Origin: Lunularia cruciata
Lineage: Eukaryota; Streptophyta; Marchantiopsida; Lunulariales; Lunulariaceae
Length of the DNA: 64,000 nt
Assembly: GCA_948567375.1 (NCBI GenBank)
Contig: OX419756.1
Span: 54,884,333-54,948,332, forward strand
Reading direction: 5' to 3'
Shown one piece after another: positions 10,961 to 23,300 of the stretch. Both the position numbers and the translations under genes were made by a program. Below the pieces are notes generated by a model. That model ran no database searches. It was given only the letters and a program-made list of their open reading frames with translations, and had not been told where the DNA came from. Each line of letters opens with the position of its first letter. The stretch's first letter is position 1.

Positions 10961-11966
10961 TACAACATATCTACAGTCCATCTCTTCACGTTTTCCTCTT
11001 ATCAAGATTGATCAACAAACCAGCGCCAGATATCCGAATTCCTCCGCGCCCTAGTCGTTTCCACCATTTGCATCGGTTTTAAATCATCCCTGTACAAAGA
11101 TGATTGCGTTAGAGTCGCAGCTTGAAGGCCGAGTGAACTTCTCAAGAAACTGCAGAACGTTGAATAACATGACGAGTATAAACGTCAGTGACGTAAAACC
11201 ATCAAGAGAGTCAATCTCAGAGAAGATTGTAGAACTATGCTAATCGATGCAGGTACTAGAAAGAGGGTTTCGATCATCTAGTTACGAATGAACCGGCAAT
11301 TACCCCGTAGCTTTCTCATTCGAAGGCTTTAAAGGTCAGCACTCGAAGCCCTTCAACTCTGGCAGAGCTTGCCTCTTTCTACAAAACTTGCAATGTATGC
11401 AGTGCCTCCGTTATACGCTACACGTGCGATCAGCACCACCTGTAATTGATAGGGTCACCTCCCAGATATCACCGATTCTTGCCCATTTCGTGCAAGCTAC
11501 CACCACTCAGCGGTCTTACCAATGGAATAGAATCGACACATGGGAATTTGCCCAGTTCGAGATGTGTGGCTGCTGTCTTGATCAGTTGACCTGCTGCCGA
11601 CCTTTCTCAAGTTCCTGGACTTTCAGTTCCATGCAACGCGACACAAATGAACAAATCGTTGTTCTATACGCCGGATGCGACAGTTGTGGCGAGTCTATCA
11701 AGAATCTGTTCATGGACAACCAGGTTGTCCCACCTCCCGATATACTTGTCTTCGTTCCTGATATCCAGCTTTCCTGGACGGAGAAACCCATATGCGCATA
11801 GACCTTTCCCATCTTTCCCATCTTTTGTATGTTCATGAAGCAGCCCAAGTACCTATAAATAGCATTCTGGTGCCTCATACTTCTCTCACCAACAAACAGA
11901 GACCATGAAGACGTAGTATACAATTTTTTTGTGTGGAAATCCCACGGGATATTTTAAGAACTGGGA
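10961..11966. other. Non-coding stretch beyond the relic; 3' flank of the next gene
   Basis: Two overlapping frames, 11388-11801 (+) and 11582-11923 (-), occur here, but neither shows a domain, codon bias or splice context. The right part is immediately downstream of the stop at 11967 and probably includes that gene's 3' untranslated region. Confidence 0.35.
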
Positions 11967-12988
11967 TCATACCCCCAAGTTTCTTTGTTTACTCTTACGG
12001 GATTTGCTTGGTCTGAAGCGAGGATACGGATTCACAGCAAGGCCCTCACAAAGTAGTAACTCGTCCAAGAGAGCAACTTTCTGCTCCTCTAGTCTTTCAA
12101 TATCGTCCTCGAGCGTCTCCAGTTCATCCACTAGTGAGTCTGCCCAGTTCACCGCCTCCGCTAAGCTTCTTCGTGCATATTTAACAGCCTCCCATTCCTC
12201 ATCAGAGCCTGAAGAGTTCGCCCTCCCATGTGAATCTCCATTTTCTAGCTTACATGTGACGGCATGACGTTTCGATGAATTCGGAAGCTTCTTGCGCTCC
12301 GGTTTGAACAATTTCTCCTGTTCAAAAATGATCTCCTCTTCACTTCCGACCGGTTGAGCAACTGGTGCATTGCGGTGTTTAGCCGCTAAATGTCTCTTCA
12401 TGGTTCCAGGATCTAACTGCATTTCTTTAATAACCTTGAAATTGGCCGCAGTTGATGCTCTGTAGCTCGATCTTCGAACTGGAAACCAAGACTCATGTGA
12501 CAGATCCTTAGGAGCATTCGAGTTCAATTTTGCCACTGGAGCCAGCGACCTGTTAATTGACTTCCAATTGCGAGATAATTCATCTGGTTCCATTTCTGTA
12601 CTAACGGGTATTTCTTCAACTAATTCACCGGCCATAAAAGGCGAGGTGAGCAATGAAGCTAATACCTGGTAACTAATACCTTCCCCGCACTTCGATTTCA
12701 AGCTGTCCGCTAAATAAGTGCTCCGCTCAAGTTGTTCTTTCCATCCGAGCTGTGAGGACAAAGCAACAGTTGCACATGATTGAGGAGTAGCTTTCAGATG
12801 CACTCCAGTCTCTCTCGGGGCTCGTCAGTCTCTGCTGCGTGTAATCACGACAACTGTAGTACCAACTCGAATTTGAATCTTCTCTCTCGCACTACACTAA
12901 CACAAGATGACTTACGATGTAACGTTGCTAAGACTGCCAAGCGCGACAAGCCAAGTATACTGTCAAAGCCTTCCGCATGCAACTTCAT
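11967..12988 (-). CDS. Unrecognised acidic coiled-coil protein, probably two exons (about 308 aa)
   Basis: The large exon is open from about 12820 to the stop at 11967. Its first in-frame candidate is a GTG at 12803, and an in-frame stop lies just before 12820, so an upstream exon is likely. A fitting first exon is 12988-12916 (ATG, MKLHAEGFDSILGLSRLAVL, donor GTAAGT), and the splice to 12820 keeps frame. Visible parts are a hydrophobic N terminus, a basic segment with KRHLAAKHR, and an acidic, leucine-rich coiled coil near the C terminus (WADSLVDELETLEDDIERLE), followed by a short basic tail. I do not recognise the family and assign no function. The main exon is fairly secure; the first exon is inference. 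Confidence 0.55.
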
Positions 12989-14622
12989 TGCCAAGTGGAA
13001 CGCCTAGTTCAGCTGTCCCTCTCCGGCCAGTTCTAGCCTTCAAGTACCATCCTCTACAGCACTGTTGTGATGTTGAATGTAGTGCATATCATGTACGCAA
13101 AACTGATGAACAGGTTCGTGCAATCTGCGCGAAGGCCGCATGAATAAATGCCTTCGAATGTTTAAAGTTAAGAATTCCGTTTTCTAGCTCGACCGTTTTC
13201 TCATGATTCACTTGGATCTAGTGAAGACAGTGTGTGACTAACGTGACGTGATCCACGAGGATGGTGATTCTAGTAAGTGATTCAAGTAAAGGTCCATCTG
13301 CATGAAATGTGGAACTGATACGACACGTCTGGCGATGCACTTTTACAGGATTGTATCTTTGCTGTAGAACACGATGCGCAAACCACCTGGGCTTTGCGTG
13401 TTAGGACGTCGAACGTTCTTTGAATTAAGTTCCGAACTAAGCCAACTTTGGAATCGTTTACACTCATCTTCCACTGCTCTTCCGAAGCAGGCAGACACCG
13501 ATCTGGCACGATCACGAGCTCCTTATGTGAAGTTTGACAATTCAGGGTGTAATCAAGAAGACATCGTCTCATGTTCATGGCCCGTTTAGTAAGAAATTTC
13601 ACCTCAAGGCTTTTCGTTGCTGGCTCTCAGTACGTGGTCAGTCATGGAACCGGAAAGATCTCCCCCGAACCCTCGTATCCTTCCAGCAATCTTTTGTTGC
13701 CTTGCTTAACGCGAGTCACTTGTTTTGACAAACTGAAAGGGAGTTTGCAAGTACTTTTTCGCTTCTTTTAACGGGTGCACTCCAGCGAGAACATTAGTTT
13801 GTCACCAGTAAAATATTACACAAAGCACGGAGACGCAGCGACCAAAGACGTATAATCCAACTGAAGCGAAAAGCACCCAAGTTCACCCCGCACTAAATAC
13901 AAACATAACCATCCTCACCAACGCATACGTATGATCCAACTCAAGGGAAAGGCACAGAAAATTTACCCCGCAGTAAACACAATATAACAATCCTCATGCA
14001 CGCGTACATCAAACATCGAGCCAGAACAACATCGAATTCAGATTTCGAGGATCTGGATGGTGACAAAAGGCAGAACTCATTGCGTGATCAAACCCACCGT
14101 CCTTTTGGAAATGCTAAACACCTATTGTTCGCAGTTACATTTTATATAAAGTAAAATTTGAGGGCAAAGTCATCACGTTACTACATCCTACACTACCTAC
14201 GAGAGCACCAATCAACAGAAATTGATGATTCTTCCACATCATCTTGGTGATAGAACCAGAAACAAAGAAAAAAATTAGATTGCAAAAGATCTGCCCTCTG
14301 AGAAAGCAGGCACTGAGTGAACTTGATGACAATTGGGAAGAGTGTTAGTCACCCGAGCACATCGTACATCTGCTATTGAAAAACCTCACTCAGAGTAAGG
14401 TGGATCCAATTATTCACCGGACCGCAGGAGAATGGTGCGCATAAGCCCATCATCTAGATTAGGCCACATGCCACGACTGCAATACCATGGTTGTGCGGCC
14501 TAACCTAGATGCACTATGCTGGGGATTTGCATGGTTCAAGAATGAGTATAGAGTCAGACATTGACATGATTCAGTCACACTCCCTTTGCTGCTGAACTCA
14601 TTGCTAACTCCAGTAGAATGTA
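12989..14622. other. Intergenic region, nothing recognised
   Basis: This lies between the unrecognised gene and the 3' end of the bZIP gene. The frames at 13282-13771 overlap on both strands without any motif. The right part is probably the 3' untranslated region and terminator of the bZIP gene. Confidence 0.4.
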
Positions 14623-17547
14623 TCAAAAAGAACCAGTGCTTCCTTGGTTTACAGAGATTGTGGATCCTTCTGATTTGATGAATGAAGCACCTAACTGGCC
14701 ACCCATACTTTGGAGGCCTCCAAATGTGCCTCGTTGAAGAAAGTCATTATGCGCTTGCTGCTGGGAAGACTGCTGCTGGAGTTGCTGCAATTGCTGGGCT
14801 GAGATTGCTCCTTGCCCGATCCCGAAAACGTGCCCTGATAGTCCGTTTAATTGCCCGGTGGCAACCTTCAAACGTTGTACTTCATCTCGCAGTGCCTCGT
14901 TCAGTGCTGTGTCATAAAATAAGGACAGCCAAATTATTGGGTATTGCTACATCAAACTGGTCACATCGTAGTCTAAGTACCATCCAACAACTGCAGAACT
15001 CTACAACAAGAGGATTTCCATCTCGGCTTTCCAATTCATCATGCTTGAAAATTAAGAAGCTGCAAATAGCGAACTGCGAAGCCTCTGATTCATTTCGTAC
15101 GTTCACCTCCAGATTCTTCAACTACATGTTCTTGGCCTATCATCAGGCTCCGACCGGAATTATTTTAGGCCTCAAAGTAACATCAAGTTCTCGGCATCTA
15201 GAGCTATGTTTCTAACTAGTACGAAGGCACTTACAGGAAAGTTGTTGTGACATACCATCACGAAGCTGAGCTTGTTGCTCCATTGCCTGCAAACGTAGCT
15301 TGAGTTCACTGTTTTCCGTCGTGAGGCCTGTGGTATCCCTCTGCAGGACATCAATTCCATGTCAGAACAGCATTTTCTCTCTTTCGCTTCCTCGTCGCAT
15401 ACTCCTCTGACCAAATTCCTGCCTTTATCTAGGAGCTTTGCTATTTGTCTTTGTCTATCTACTATGTTAGAGACAAGTGCCACATCGGAGAATAAGGGAC
15501 ATTCCAATCTCGCCAACAAGACAGAATTGACCCCGAGGCTAGATTGTTCAAGGGGGAGACCTGACCCTCATTTTCACTACGTTGCTCCTAGCTCGCACTT
15601 ACAGCAGCATAAGATTGCATAAGATTGTCCAACAAGTATCGCCACCCGTTGAATTGAATAAAGAGCTTCTCAGGTAATTTGGCGCTATCCTTCAGACTTC
15701 TAGGAGAAGACTAGTTTTGGAACCTACGAATAGGTCAACAGTAGTTGTCTCTCGAACTCAGGTTTTCAGACACATCTCCGATAATATAAGATAATATACC
15801 TTTGAACGTCCAAATAATACATTCTACCTCTAAAACTGCCACCCATAGTGAATTTCTTTGATGAACCTCCTCAATACACTCGTAAAAAAGTTTTTGCGCA
15901 AAGGAGGCAAGGCTTCAGAGAGGACAAAGGTTAAGTTAGTCATCAAACGGTTAAGCATAAAGAGCCAAACGGATGGTGCGAAAATTGTCTCACCTGAAGC
16001 ATGGTGAGCTGAGCAGAAAGAGTAGTTGCCTCAGTTTGCAAAGTCTGCACTTTCCGCTCGAGCTCTGATATGTATCGCATCTTCCGTTCCTTTGATCGTG
16101 CGGCAGACTGTCTATTTGCCAGAATCCTATCAGACGGTTGCAAAGGTCAGTCAGATGGAAATGTCCTGCTCTGGATGTGAATAGTAACCATGGAGAGAGT
16201 TGATCTAGAAGACCTGTTCCAGAAATTCCTCCAGCGAAGGCAAAAGGGAAGAAGAGGGTAGAAGTGTACGGGAATGTAGCAAAACTGCCAATGAAAGGCA
16301 AAGCCCTAATGAATTACAGCATATCAAACGATCCGTGTAAACCATAGTCAGGTGCTCCTGACTAGCACCTGACTAGTAAACAAACACATGGAAGTTTCAA
16401 ACTAGATCCACTAAGAGAGATTCTTGCACATTATACATATTCGGACATGAGAGCAGAAGCCGTATTGCACATTATGCATAGTTGTTCTCTTTCAACATCA
16501 ATAGCATTAGGGTCATCTCAATTTTGGACTTTCTGCAGTTCGAGAAATATCAAGATAAGTAGCTCATTTCCTTGATAGACTACTAGATATACATGACGCT
16601 CGGTTAGGCGACAGTTAAAGTAAAATCACGAGGAGAGCATTCGGCGCAGACCTTTTGGCACGCTTTGGATCAATAAGTGCAATATCTGCCAGTTTTGCAG
16701 AATTCATAACCTTCTTAGCATCCGCACCATCCAGCTCGGCTGCCAGAAGATCATGCTTGAATGAAGTCGAACCATCCATTGAATTGCTATGCTGATGTCG
16801 TGCCCTGCGGCCATCCGATGGGAAGCCACCGCTTCCACCACTCGTACTACCTCGGCCACTGTTGAATCCAGCCAGTACTCCATCCACGGACAAGCTCCTA
16901 GAGTGATGAGGAGGAGGAGGCGTGGACCCACTATCTGCTGCAGAACTCTTCGGACCAGGCATTGGAGCGGAGGTAGCACTAAACGAGTTTATTTTCTCCA
17001 TGTCAATGTACATGGAGAACAGATCTTCAGCCGCATCATCTGAGAGAGCAGGCATTTCAGAACCATGCATACCAAGATCACGTTCAAATGATACATCGTC
17101 GGGAAGTCGGAAGGCAATCTCGGACTGAGCACGCCTGTGACCCCTGCGGCGTGGTGGTGTGTCGGGCATCTGGTTAACATCAGTGCTGTAATTGTTTGCA
17201 GGGCTTGGATTTCTAGAGCTAGAAGGACCTGGACCTGTCACACTAGGAGGTCCTGGCGAGGTCACTTGATCTTGCATGGAGACCTCTATGGATAGGGAGT
17301 TGGCAGTTCTCATGGATGATTCTGATACGGAAGGTGATGCCTCCCTCTTGACCGTAAACGCATGTGTCGGTGAGGGGTAGCCTACATATCTTGACTGATG
17401 AAGTTGGGACTGAGAGGGATGAGGGGGGTGGCTGCTGTGAGTGGTAGTATTCCCGTTTTGAGCTGAATTTTTAGCGGCACTAGTCGCGGCAAAATCCGAC
17501 TGTAATCGCTCTACAAATGCCTCGTATCCATCCCCGAGGCCGTCCAT
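14623..17547 (-). CDS. Group I bZIP transcription factor (VIP1/RSG/PosF21 type), four coding exons
   Basis: Exons on the minus strand: 17547-16652, 16126-15994, 15340-15256 and 14906-14623. The GT/AG joins keep frame and give 465 residues. The basic region ([20 protein letters not shown], from about residue 303) runs straight into a leucine zipper, then [20 protein letters not shown] and [19 protein letters not shown], the signature of plant group I bZIPs. The Gln-rich C terminus is also typical. The N-terminal half is Ser/Pro-rich with HRRAQS (137-142) and HSRSLS (215-220), both fitting HxRxxS, and a variant RHQHSNS; in this family such sites bind 14-3-3 proteins and hold the factor in the cytoplasm until dephosphorylation (known for VIP1 and RSG). 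ATG at 17547 is chosen because a splice acceptor lies at 17584-17585 and the likely upstream exon has an in-frame stop. It should act in the nucleus as a dimer. Confidence 0.92.
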
Positions 17548-17583
17548 CCCCGCACTGAGTTTCTCGCAGCTTTCCAGCAGGTT

Positions 17584-18484
17584 CTGAAAAATGCTCACCC
17601 TGCTCCTGACAAGTTAATCGTCTGAACTCTCTAACCTCCGTAAACTAAATGCAGCCCAAGCGTCACCCCTTTGATTGGTGAGAGTTGTAGACACAAGCTG
17701 GCCGACGCATCTACTTCAACCTCTAAAACCTCTGTATGAATGAACCTTGCTGAGTAAGAACTTCCTGTTTCATTACCTAGTACCGCAGCTACTGTAGCTG
17801 CCACCAAAACGAACTATCGGAATTAAGTCCCATCACAAAATACGTTTCCACCGTCACAACCTGTCAAGCCACCAAATGTCCTACAGCTGCTGTATATACG
17901 TTCGATAAGGGACCTTGTTTCGGTGCTGGTCTTACTTCCTCTTCACTGATCAGAACACCCCTGGATTCTAGCAAGATGAAACGTTGAATACTTGTTAGAG
18001 GACATAAGAATAACCGAACAAGCCAACCACAGGCAGACAAGTTTTCCTCTTCTCAGATGCTGAACCACCGGAGAAAGTCGGAACTGCTAAGAAAGGAAAA
18101 GTATAGCAACTTAAGTTTTAAAACTGAGTGACGCAAAGGTGATGCACGCATACATAAAAAGATATACATTACACATAGACATTAAAGAGACAACTTAGTC
18201 CTTCTTGCTTTCTGAGGTGAAAGAAGGAGAAGACTCACAACAGCTGAAAACACTGCAGACCATACGCCAATTAACTAATCCCGAAGCCTAAGAAACTGTT
18301 GTACTCATGCAGCTGCCCCCAATTGATTCAAATGCTTGTATCTAGTGGGAGGGATAAATTTTCTAAACATCCGTCTGTCTATCAAAAGCTTGACACATGC
18401 TGCGTATAGCCTAAGTTCAGGACTAGTCGCCGGCGTAAACATGGAGAAGTCTGACTGATGCGTTCTAACCGAAGAAAAACTCAC
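17584..18484 (-). other. Probable 5'-UTR intron of the bZIP gene
   Basis: A GTGAGT donor on the minus strand at 18484 and a pyrimidine-rich TTTTTCAG acceptor at 17584 would bound an intron of about 900 bp just upstream of the first coding exon. An in-frame TAG in the exon before the donor supports a non-coding leader. There is no transcript evidence. Confidence 0.4.
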
Positions 18485-19300
18485 GGAAATAGCGGGCTAC
18501 TCTCTTGATCTCTTCGCTGTCACCAAACTAATGATCTAAGAAAACCTCCCTAATCCAACAGCGCTAGAGATCCGCGTTAATCGCCTCGGTGCCACACGAG
18601 GATGAAGAACAAAAGGAAGAAGAGCAAGCGATCACAAGAGCCAGTGCAGAAACATCTCCCGGATAAGCTCTCGACCTGGGCCAAATGGCCAGCCCTACTA
18701 TCGGCTCGTCACTCCTTAGACGACAGACAAGAAACACGAGAGGGGGGTTGCAAATGTGGTGGACAAAACAGAATTTCGAACGATAATCGATACCTAAACC
18801 ATTCGTGCTGCGCCAAGCAAGCAGAGTCGATAAAGAGAGCGCCTCGGACTTCAAGCGGGAGGGAGGAGGAGGTGAGAAGATTGATGAAGCAGCAGCAGAA
18901 ACAGAGGACGGAGGAGCATCACATCGACAGCATAAGTGCGCAACGAGTGCTCGAGGAAGAGAGTACTCTCTGAGTGGACACTGTACCGTGACCTGGAAGC
19001 GAAAGCTACAAGAAGCTCTGATGATGATGGATGTAGTATCCCTCCGTTCGTCCATCCACGGTTGTATCATGCCCAAGTCAGAAACTGATCTCCGTATCTC
19101 CCCTCAACTACGTAAATTAGTGGCGTTTTACCCCGGGGGAGAATTGCCCAGAGATAAGCGACATCGACCTTTCGATCATCTCACCCACGGCTCCGATCAC
19201 GCACTGTACGACCCCGCTTCCTCAAACCCACTCTTTACTACCAGCCGTGAGATGCACGCATATTCTTTTACTCCACCTTTTTCGTCCGTCGATGCTCGTT
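18485..19300 (-). promoter_or_regulatory. GC-richer leader/promoter region of the bZIP gene
   Basis: This stretch is clearly richer in G+C and CpG than its surroundings and has overlapping open frames on both strands (18564-19076 minus; 18602-18973 and 18805-19314 plus) with no domain. That pattern suits a long 5' leader and promoter better than a gene. It lies directly upstream of the inferred leader donor at 18484. Confidence 0.35.
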
Positions 19301-20185
19301 CACGCCAAAAGTAACACCGCTCCCTTCGTTCATTTGCCCGTCCGAGGAGGAACCGTAGGTCTGAAGCAAGTCTCCTCTGTTCGTCTATGTGCGAATCTGC
19401 TTGGATCTGCTTGCTCCTGAGAGCTTCCTCCTTGTACTCCCGTCTCCAGTTACCTGTACAGTAGTTCTGAATTTTCACCGGCTCGTTTCCCGAGCAGGAG
19501 TGGTTCGGTCGATGAATCCTTTTCGAGCTTCTCTAGAATCGCACATTCGAGCTTGCTGGTAACTTTTCTCGCATGGGCTGCACGGTGTGCAGTGCTGTAC
19601 AGTGAATACTCCGCACATACTTAACAGTTAATATGTAACACATGGCCATTTATTTTCAGTGGATTGGGTAAGTGAGAAGTCAGAGAAGTGAAATCAGCGT
19701 GCTGATTTCACTTGTCTGACTTTGTGTTCCATGCGACACTAGATGAGCGACTAATTCCAAACCTAAGCCATTCTAGAGACGACAGACACCATTCCAGGTC
19801 TTTACTGGGAACAAACAGAATGATGCTCTTGGGTGGTCAGTTCAGAGAGTTGCTGAGGTACTTGGGGTACTCCTGCGCCGAGAAGGAAATTGCGACTAGA
19901 TTTCTTTGAGAAGGTTCAATAGGTGATAGCACGGCAATGGAGCAGTTAAAAATTTGTTTAGTCTTATTAATAAGACGATAGCTCATATTTTGTAACATAT
20001 TTAAGGTAGCGTGTGTTCATTCGTTTTACCGTGTGTTCATTTGTTTTAAAGAGAGTATTGGCTGGTGTAATCCACAGAGAGCAGGTGATACTTTTTCAGA
20101 TGCTCCAGTCATTTATAGACCTTTGATTTGCATAGCCCGGATATCTTACACGCAGCAGGGCAGATTTCTCATATCATACTATTAA
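19301..20185. other. Intergenic region with a hairpin; no gene
   Basis: No coding region is supported. Contains the near-perfect palindrome at 19678-19721 (listed separately) and a short duplication of cgtgtgttcattcgtttta near 20010-20048. Confidence 0.4.
19678..19721. repeat. Inverted repeat, 21-bp arms with a 2-base loop
   Basis: The left arm, 19678-19698, begins agtcagagaagtg and ends aaatcagc. The right arm, 19701-19721, is its reverse complement with one mismatch. The loop is only two bases. It could form a cruciform or a transcript hairpin, or be the remains of a small palindromic insertion. Confidence 0.85.
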
Positions 20186-20333
20186 GGCCTAGTCTCATTT
20201 TACCTCTTCTGGCTCTCTCTTGTACCGCTAGATGGGGTCCTCCCATCCTTCGAGTTTGCTAGGCCTAGCCTTATTTTACCTCTTTTGGCTCTCTTGTACC
20301 GCTAGATGGGTCCTCCCATCCTTCGTGTTTGCT
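20186..20333. repeat. 76-bp tandem duplication
   Basis: Two copies start at 20186 and 20262, each running from ggcctag through ttgtaccgctagatggg and tcctcccatccttcg to tttgct. They differ by a few substitutions and short indels. No coding potential was seen. Confidence 0.85.
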
Positions 20334-23300
20334 ATATAATCGCTTTTTCTCTCCATTAATTACGTTAGGACGGGCATGCAGCAGAAATGAAAGGTCCTTA
20401 AATTCATAATATTGTATGTTGATCTTCGGTACAAGCTTCAACTAAACTAGACATTTGATTCCCTCCATAGTGTTTGAATCTGGAGGTAATCAAGCACGAA
20501 AATAGGCCCAGTTAGACACTTTCATGGTTTGTATTCTTGGGTAATCAAGCACGGCGTTACTGGGTGGAAAGACAGATGAACTTTTAATGTATCACTTCCA
20601 GTGGAACGAAAACCTCTGGGGCTAGGATTTTCGCGGGCTTTCGTTCTGGACAAACAGAAGATTGGGATACAAAAGACGAAATGAATCGAAAGCAAGTAGA
20701 AATCTGCAAGCAGCATTTGGCAATAAGCTCAGCTTGCCCACTCTGACATTCTATATACACAAGCAAGAGTGCAGGAAAGCACAGCTCCTCACATTACACA
20801 AGGCTGTGGAATCTAGGTTGACACACATCGCGAAAATTTTCATATGTTCAAAACACTGCTAATTTTGTGGACTTCTGTAATCAACTAAAAGAAGGTCATT
20901 GGGAGCTATTATTTAGATTACATGCGAGATTCGGTTGCTTGGAAGTCGAAGCACCAGAAAGATAACAAGGAGAGAGCAAAATTGAGTTCAACAAAACAAA
21001 CACTTAGTTCTGCAATGTGATGGATTCAACCTTCCATTGGCGAGCGACGACGACTGCCACTGGTGGCTTTATACCAATGCTTAGTCTCCAATTACTCCCT
21101 GGTTCTTTTTACTTTTACCCGGCTATGATAGTTGTCCGCTTCCTACCTACCACCGAGAGCAGGTTCGACTCTTCAAAGGAAGACAAAGATGTCCGATCAC
21201 GGATGGAAATATGTGGAAATTTCTTGGCTAAAGAAAGGGATAAAGTCTAGTCTTGAGAACTTGAGTCTTAAATTTTGTCCAGTAGTCGTTTTCCCGGATA
21301 GAATTCATCAGAAGCGACAAAGGACCCGGCTATTTACAATTCTCCTCCATGCTGAGTCTACTCGTGCGCTTTTCTTATCTTCTGATCATCTTCGGGATCT
21401 GGTGGTGTTTTATTTTTGGGCCGTCTTGAACTTTTCCGCATGTCTGTAGGGAAACTCAAGTCGACAGTGGACTTCCAGCTGACTTCTACACATTAGTGGG
21501 AGTCTAAACCAACATTTGTCCTAATACATCTTGTCAATCACTGTTATTGGCTTCAGTATCAAATAAAGTGGGACTCAATTTCCGGCCGTGGATAATCACA
21601 AGGATACAAAACACTCAAAGGAAGGCTTTTCCTTTCTTTCAAGAAACTAAGATACGCTGATTAACCAATCAGGTATCGTGATAAGGGCGGTGATAATTCG
21701 ATTAGATATAATACAACGAGGAAGGAGAATTATCACCGAGGGTTTATGACCTGCTTTTGATGATGACGTTCTGTGGCAGCGGACAGGTTCCAGCTATAAC
21801 ACCGACTCGAGAGGACAGGAAGGGATGGGAATGGGATGGGACAGGCTGGACGGACCGACGGAAAGTAGAAAACCGAGTGAAGAGGGTGGGTTCTGACGTC
21901 GGCAGTCAACAGAACAACGGTCCGCCTCACCTCCCCACAACGAGTTCAGGACAAACTAACGTAACACATTACAGGATGCGATCTGCTGCCGTAATTTGGA
22001 CGAATTCAACTAAAGGCGCGTAACTTGTGGGGAATTTATCATGAGCTCCAGGGCTAAAGTTCCCCAGTGACCTGAAGGTGGGCCCGACCATATTAAGTGG
22101 ATGCAAGGAGTTTACCGCGTGATTCAACGCCGTTCCAGTAAGTTATCCACTGAAGGTAACAGAAAAAGTCAATCACGAACGTGGTTTCGCGCCTCCGTCA
22201 ACCGAAAGTTGTACTGCATGCGCGTTCTTCAACGTTGGTGGTAAACTTCTGTACTCCTCCTTCTGCCCATGTGTGCATCCGAACTTCTCTCCTGTTCCCC
22301 CTGACGGTGAAAGGTCTCCAAAGACTGTACGTCGTTGGTGGCGACTATAGTAGGTCCGGTGCTTATGCGTTTCTCCTTCCATGGATGTCATCCTAGTGAA
22401 CCCTAATTACTACCCCAACTTTTTATATGGTTTTCCCTTCTCCATTTCGATACTGGAGTATCTATCTCTTTGGATGCATTTATCTTTGGATGCGTTTCAG
22501 TCCAGCGTGTTTCTCATTTTGACTACCTGGTCATGATCTTAGATCTATTCACTCCTCCCTCTCCAGTCAGATATGAGAATGCAGTTCTCCATTCACCTAT
22601 TAAGTATTCCACTGTCATGTTCTAGGATTACCGTCATAATTAAATAACTGATGATCATTCTCCATGAAGTATAATCCCCACATCTTCCGAGAAAGGAGCT
22701 AAACATGACCATTGAAATGTGTTGAAATCATAATGAACCGAAAAAAAATTCTCCATGTATATCTTGTATACACACGCACGTAGACTATATCTCATCCATG
22801 CGAGATTACTGAAGTTACAATCAACATCCTGTATACACATGAAGTGACATGATTGATCTTCAAGCACAGCAAAACCTTCAGGAAAATTTGCTCTCAGACA
22901 TCTCGGTAATTGCAACCTTTTGTGGTTTTATCAATGTCATTGACTAGTTAGTATCTATCATCACAGACGGGTAATATAAACCCTTATATGTATGCACCCC
23001 ATATCTAAGTCACAAGCTGATCCGAAACTAAAAGTGCCTATTGAAATCTCAAGACTAAGTAATGATTGCCCCATAAAGCATTACTATCCATTGAAGTGCT
23101 ACTCTCTTTTTTTTCCACTTTTTGTTTAGTTGTATGCTGTAGAAAGTTTTATGGTGTCCCACAAGAAAGGGACACCCTTTTGCCTCAGATTTATATGAAC
23201 GACAAGACAACTAGAATATAAACTTTAGCACTGGACATTGTTCCCTTATACATCTGACACTTATTCCATAAACTCCAAGGATTAAGCACTCGCACTTCTT

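Noticed and set aside
11388-11923. Opposed open frames of 137 and 113 codons
   Set aside because: They overlap on opposite strands, show no motif and lie in the 3' flank of the minus-strand gene ending at 11967.
18564-19314. Overlapping open frames on both strands (170, 123 and 169 codons)
   Set aside because: No domain, and open on both strands as expected of GC-richer DNA. Better explained as leader and promoter of the bZIP gene.
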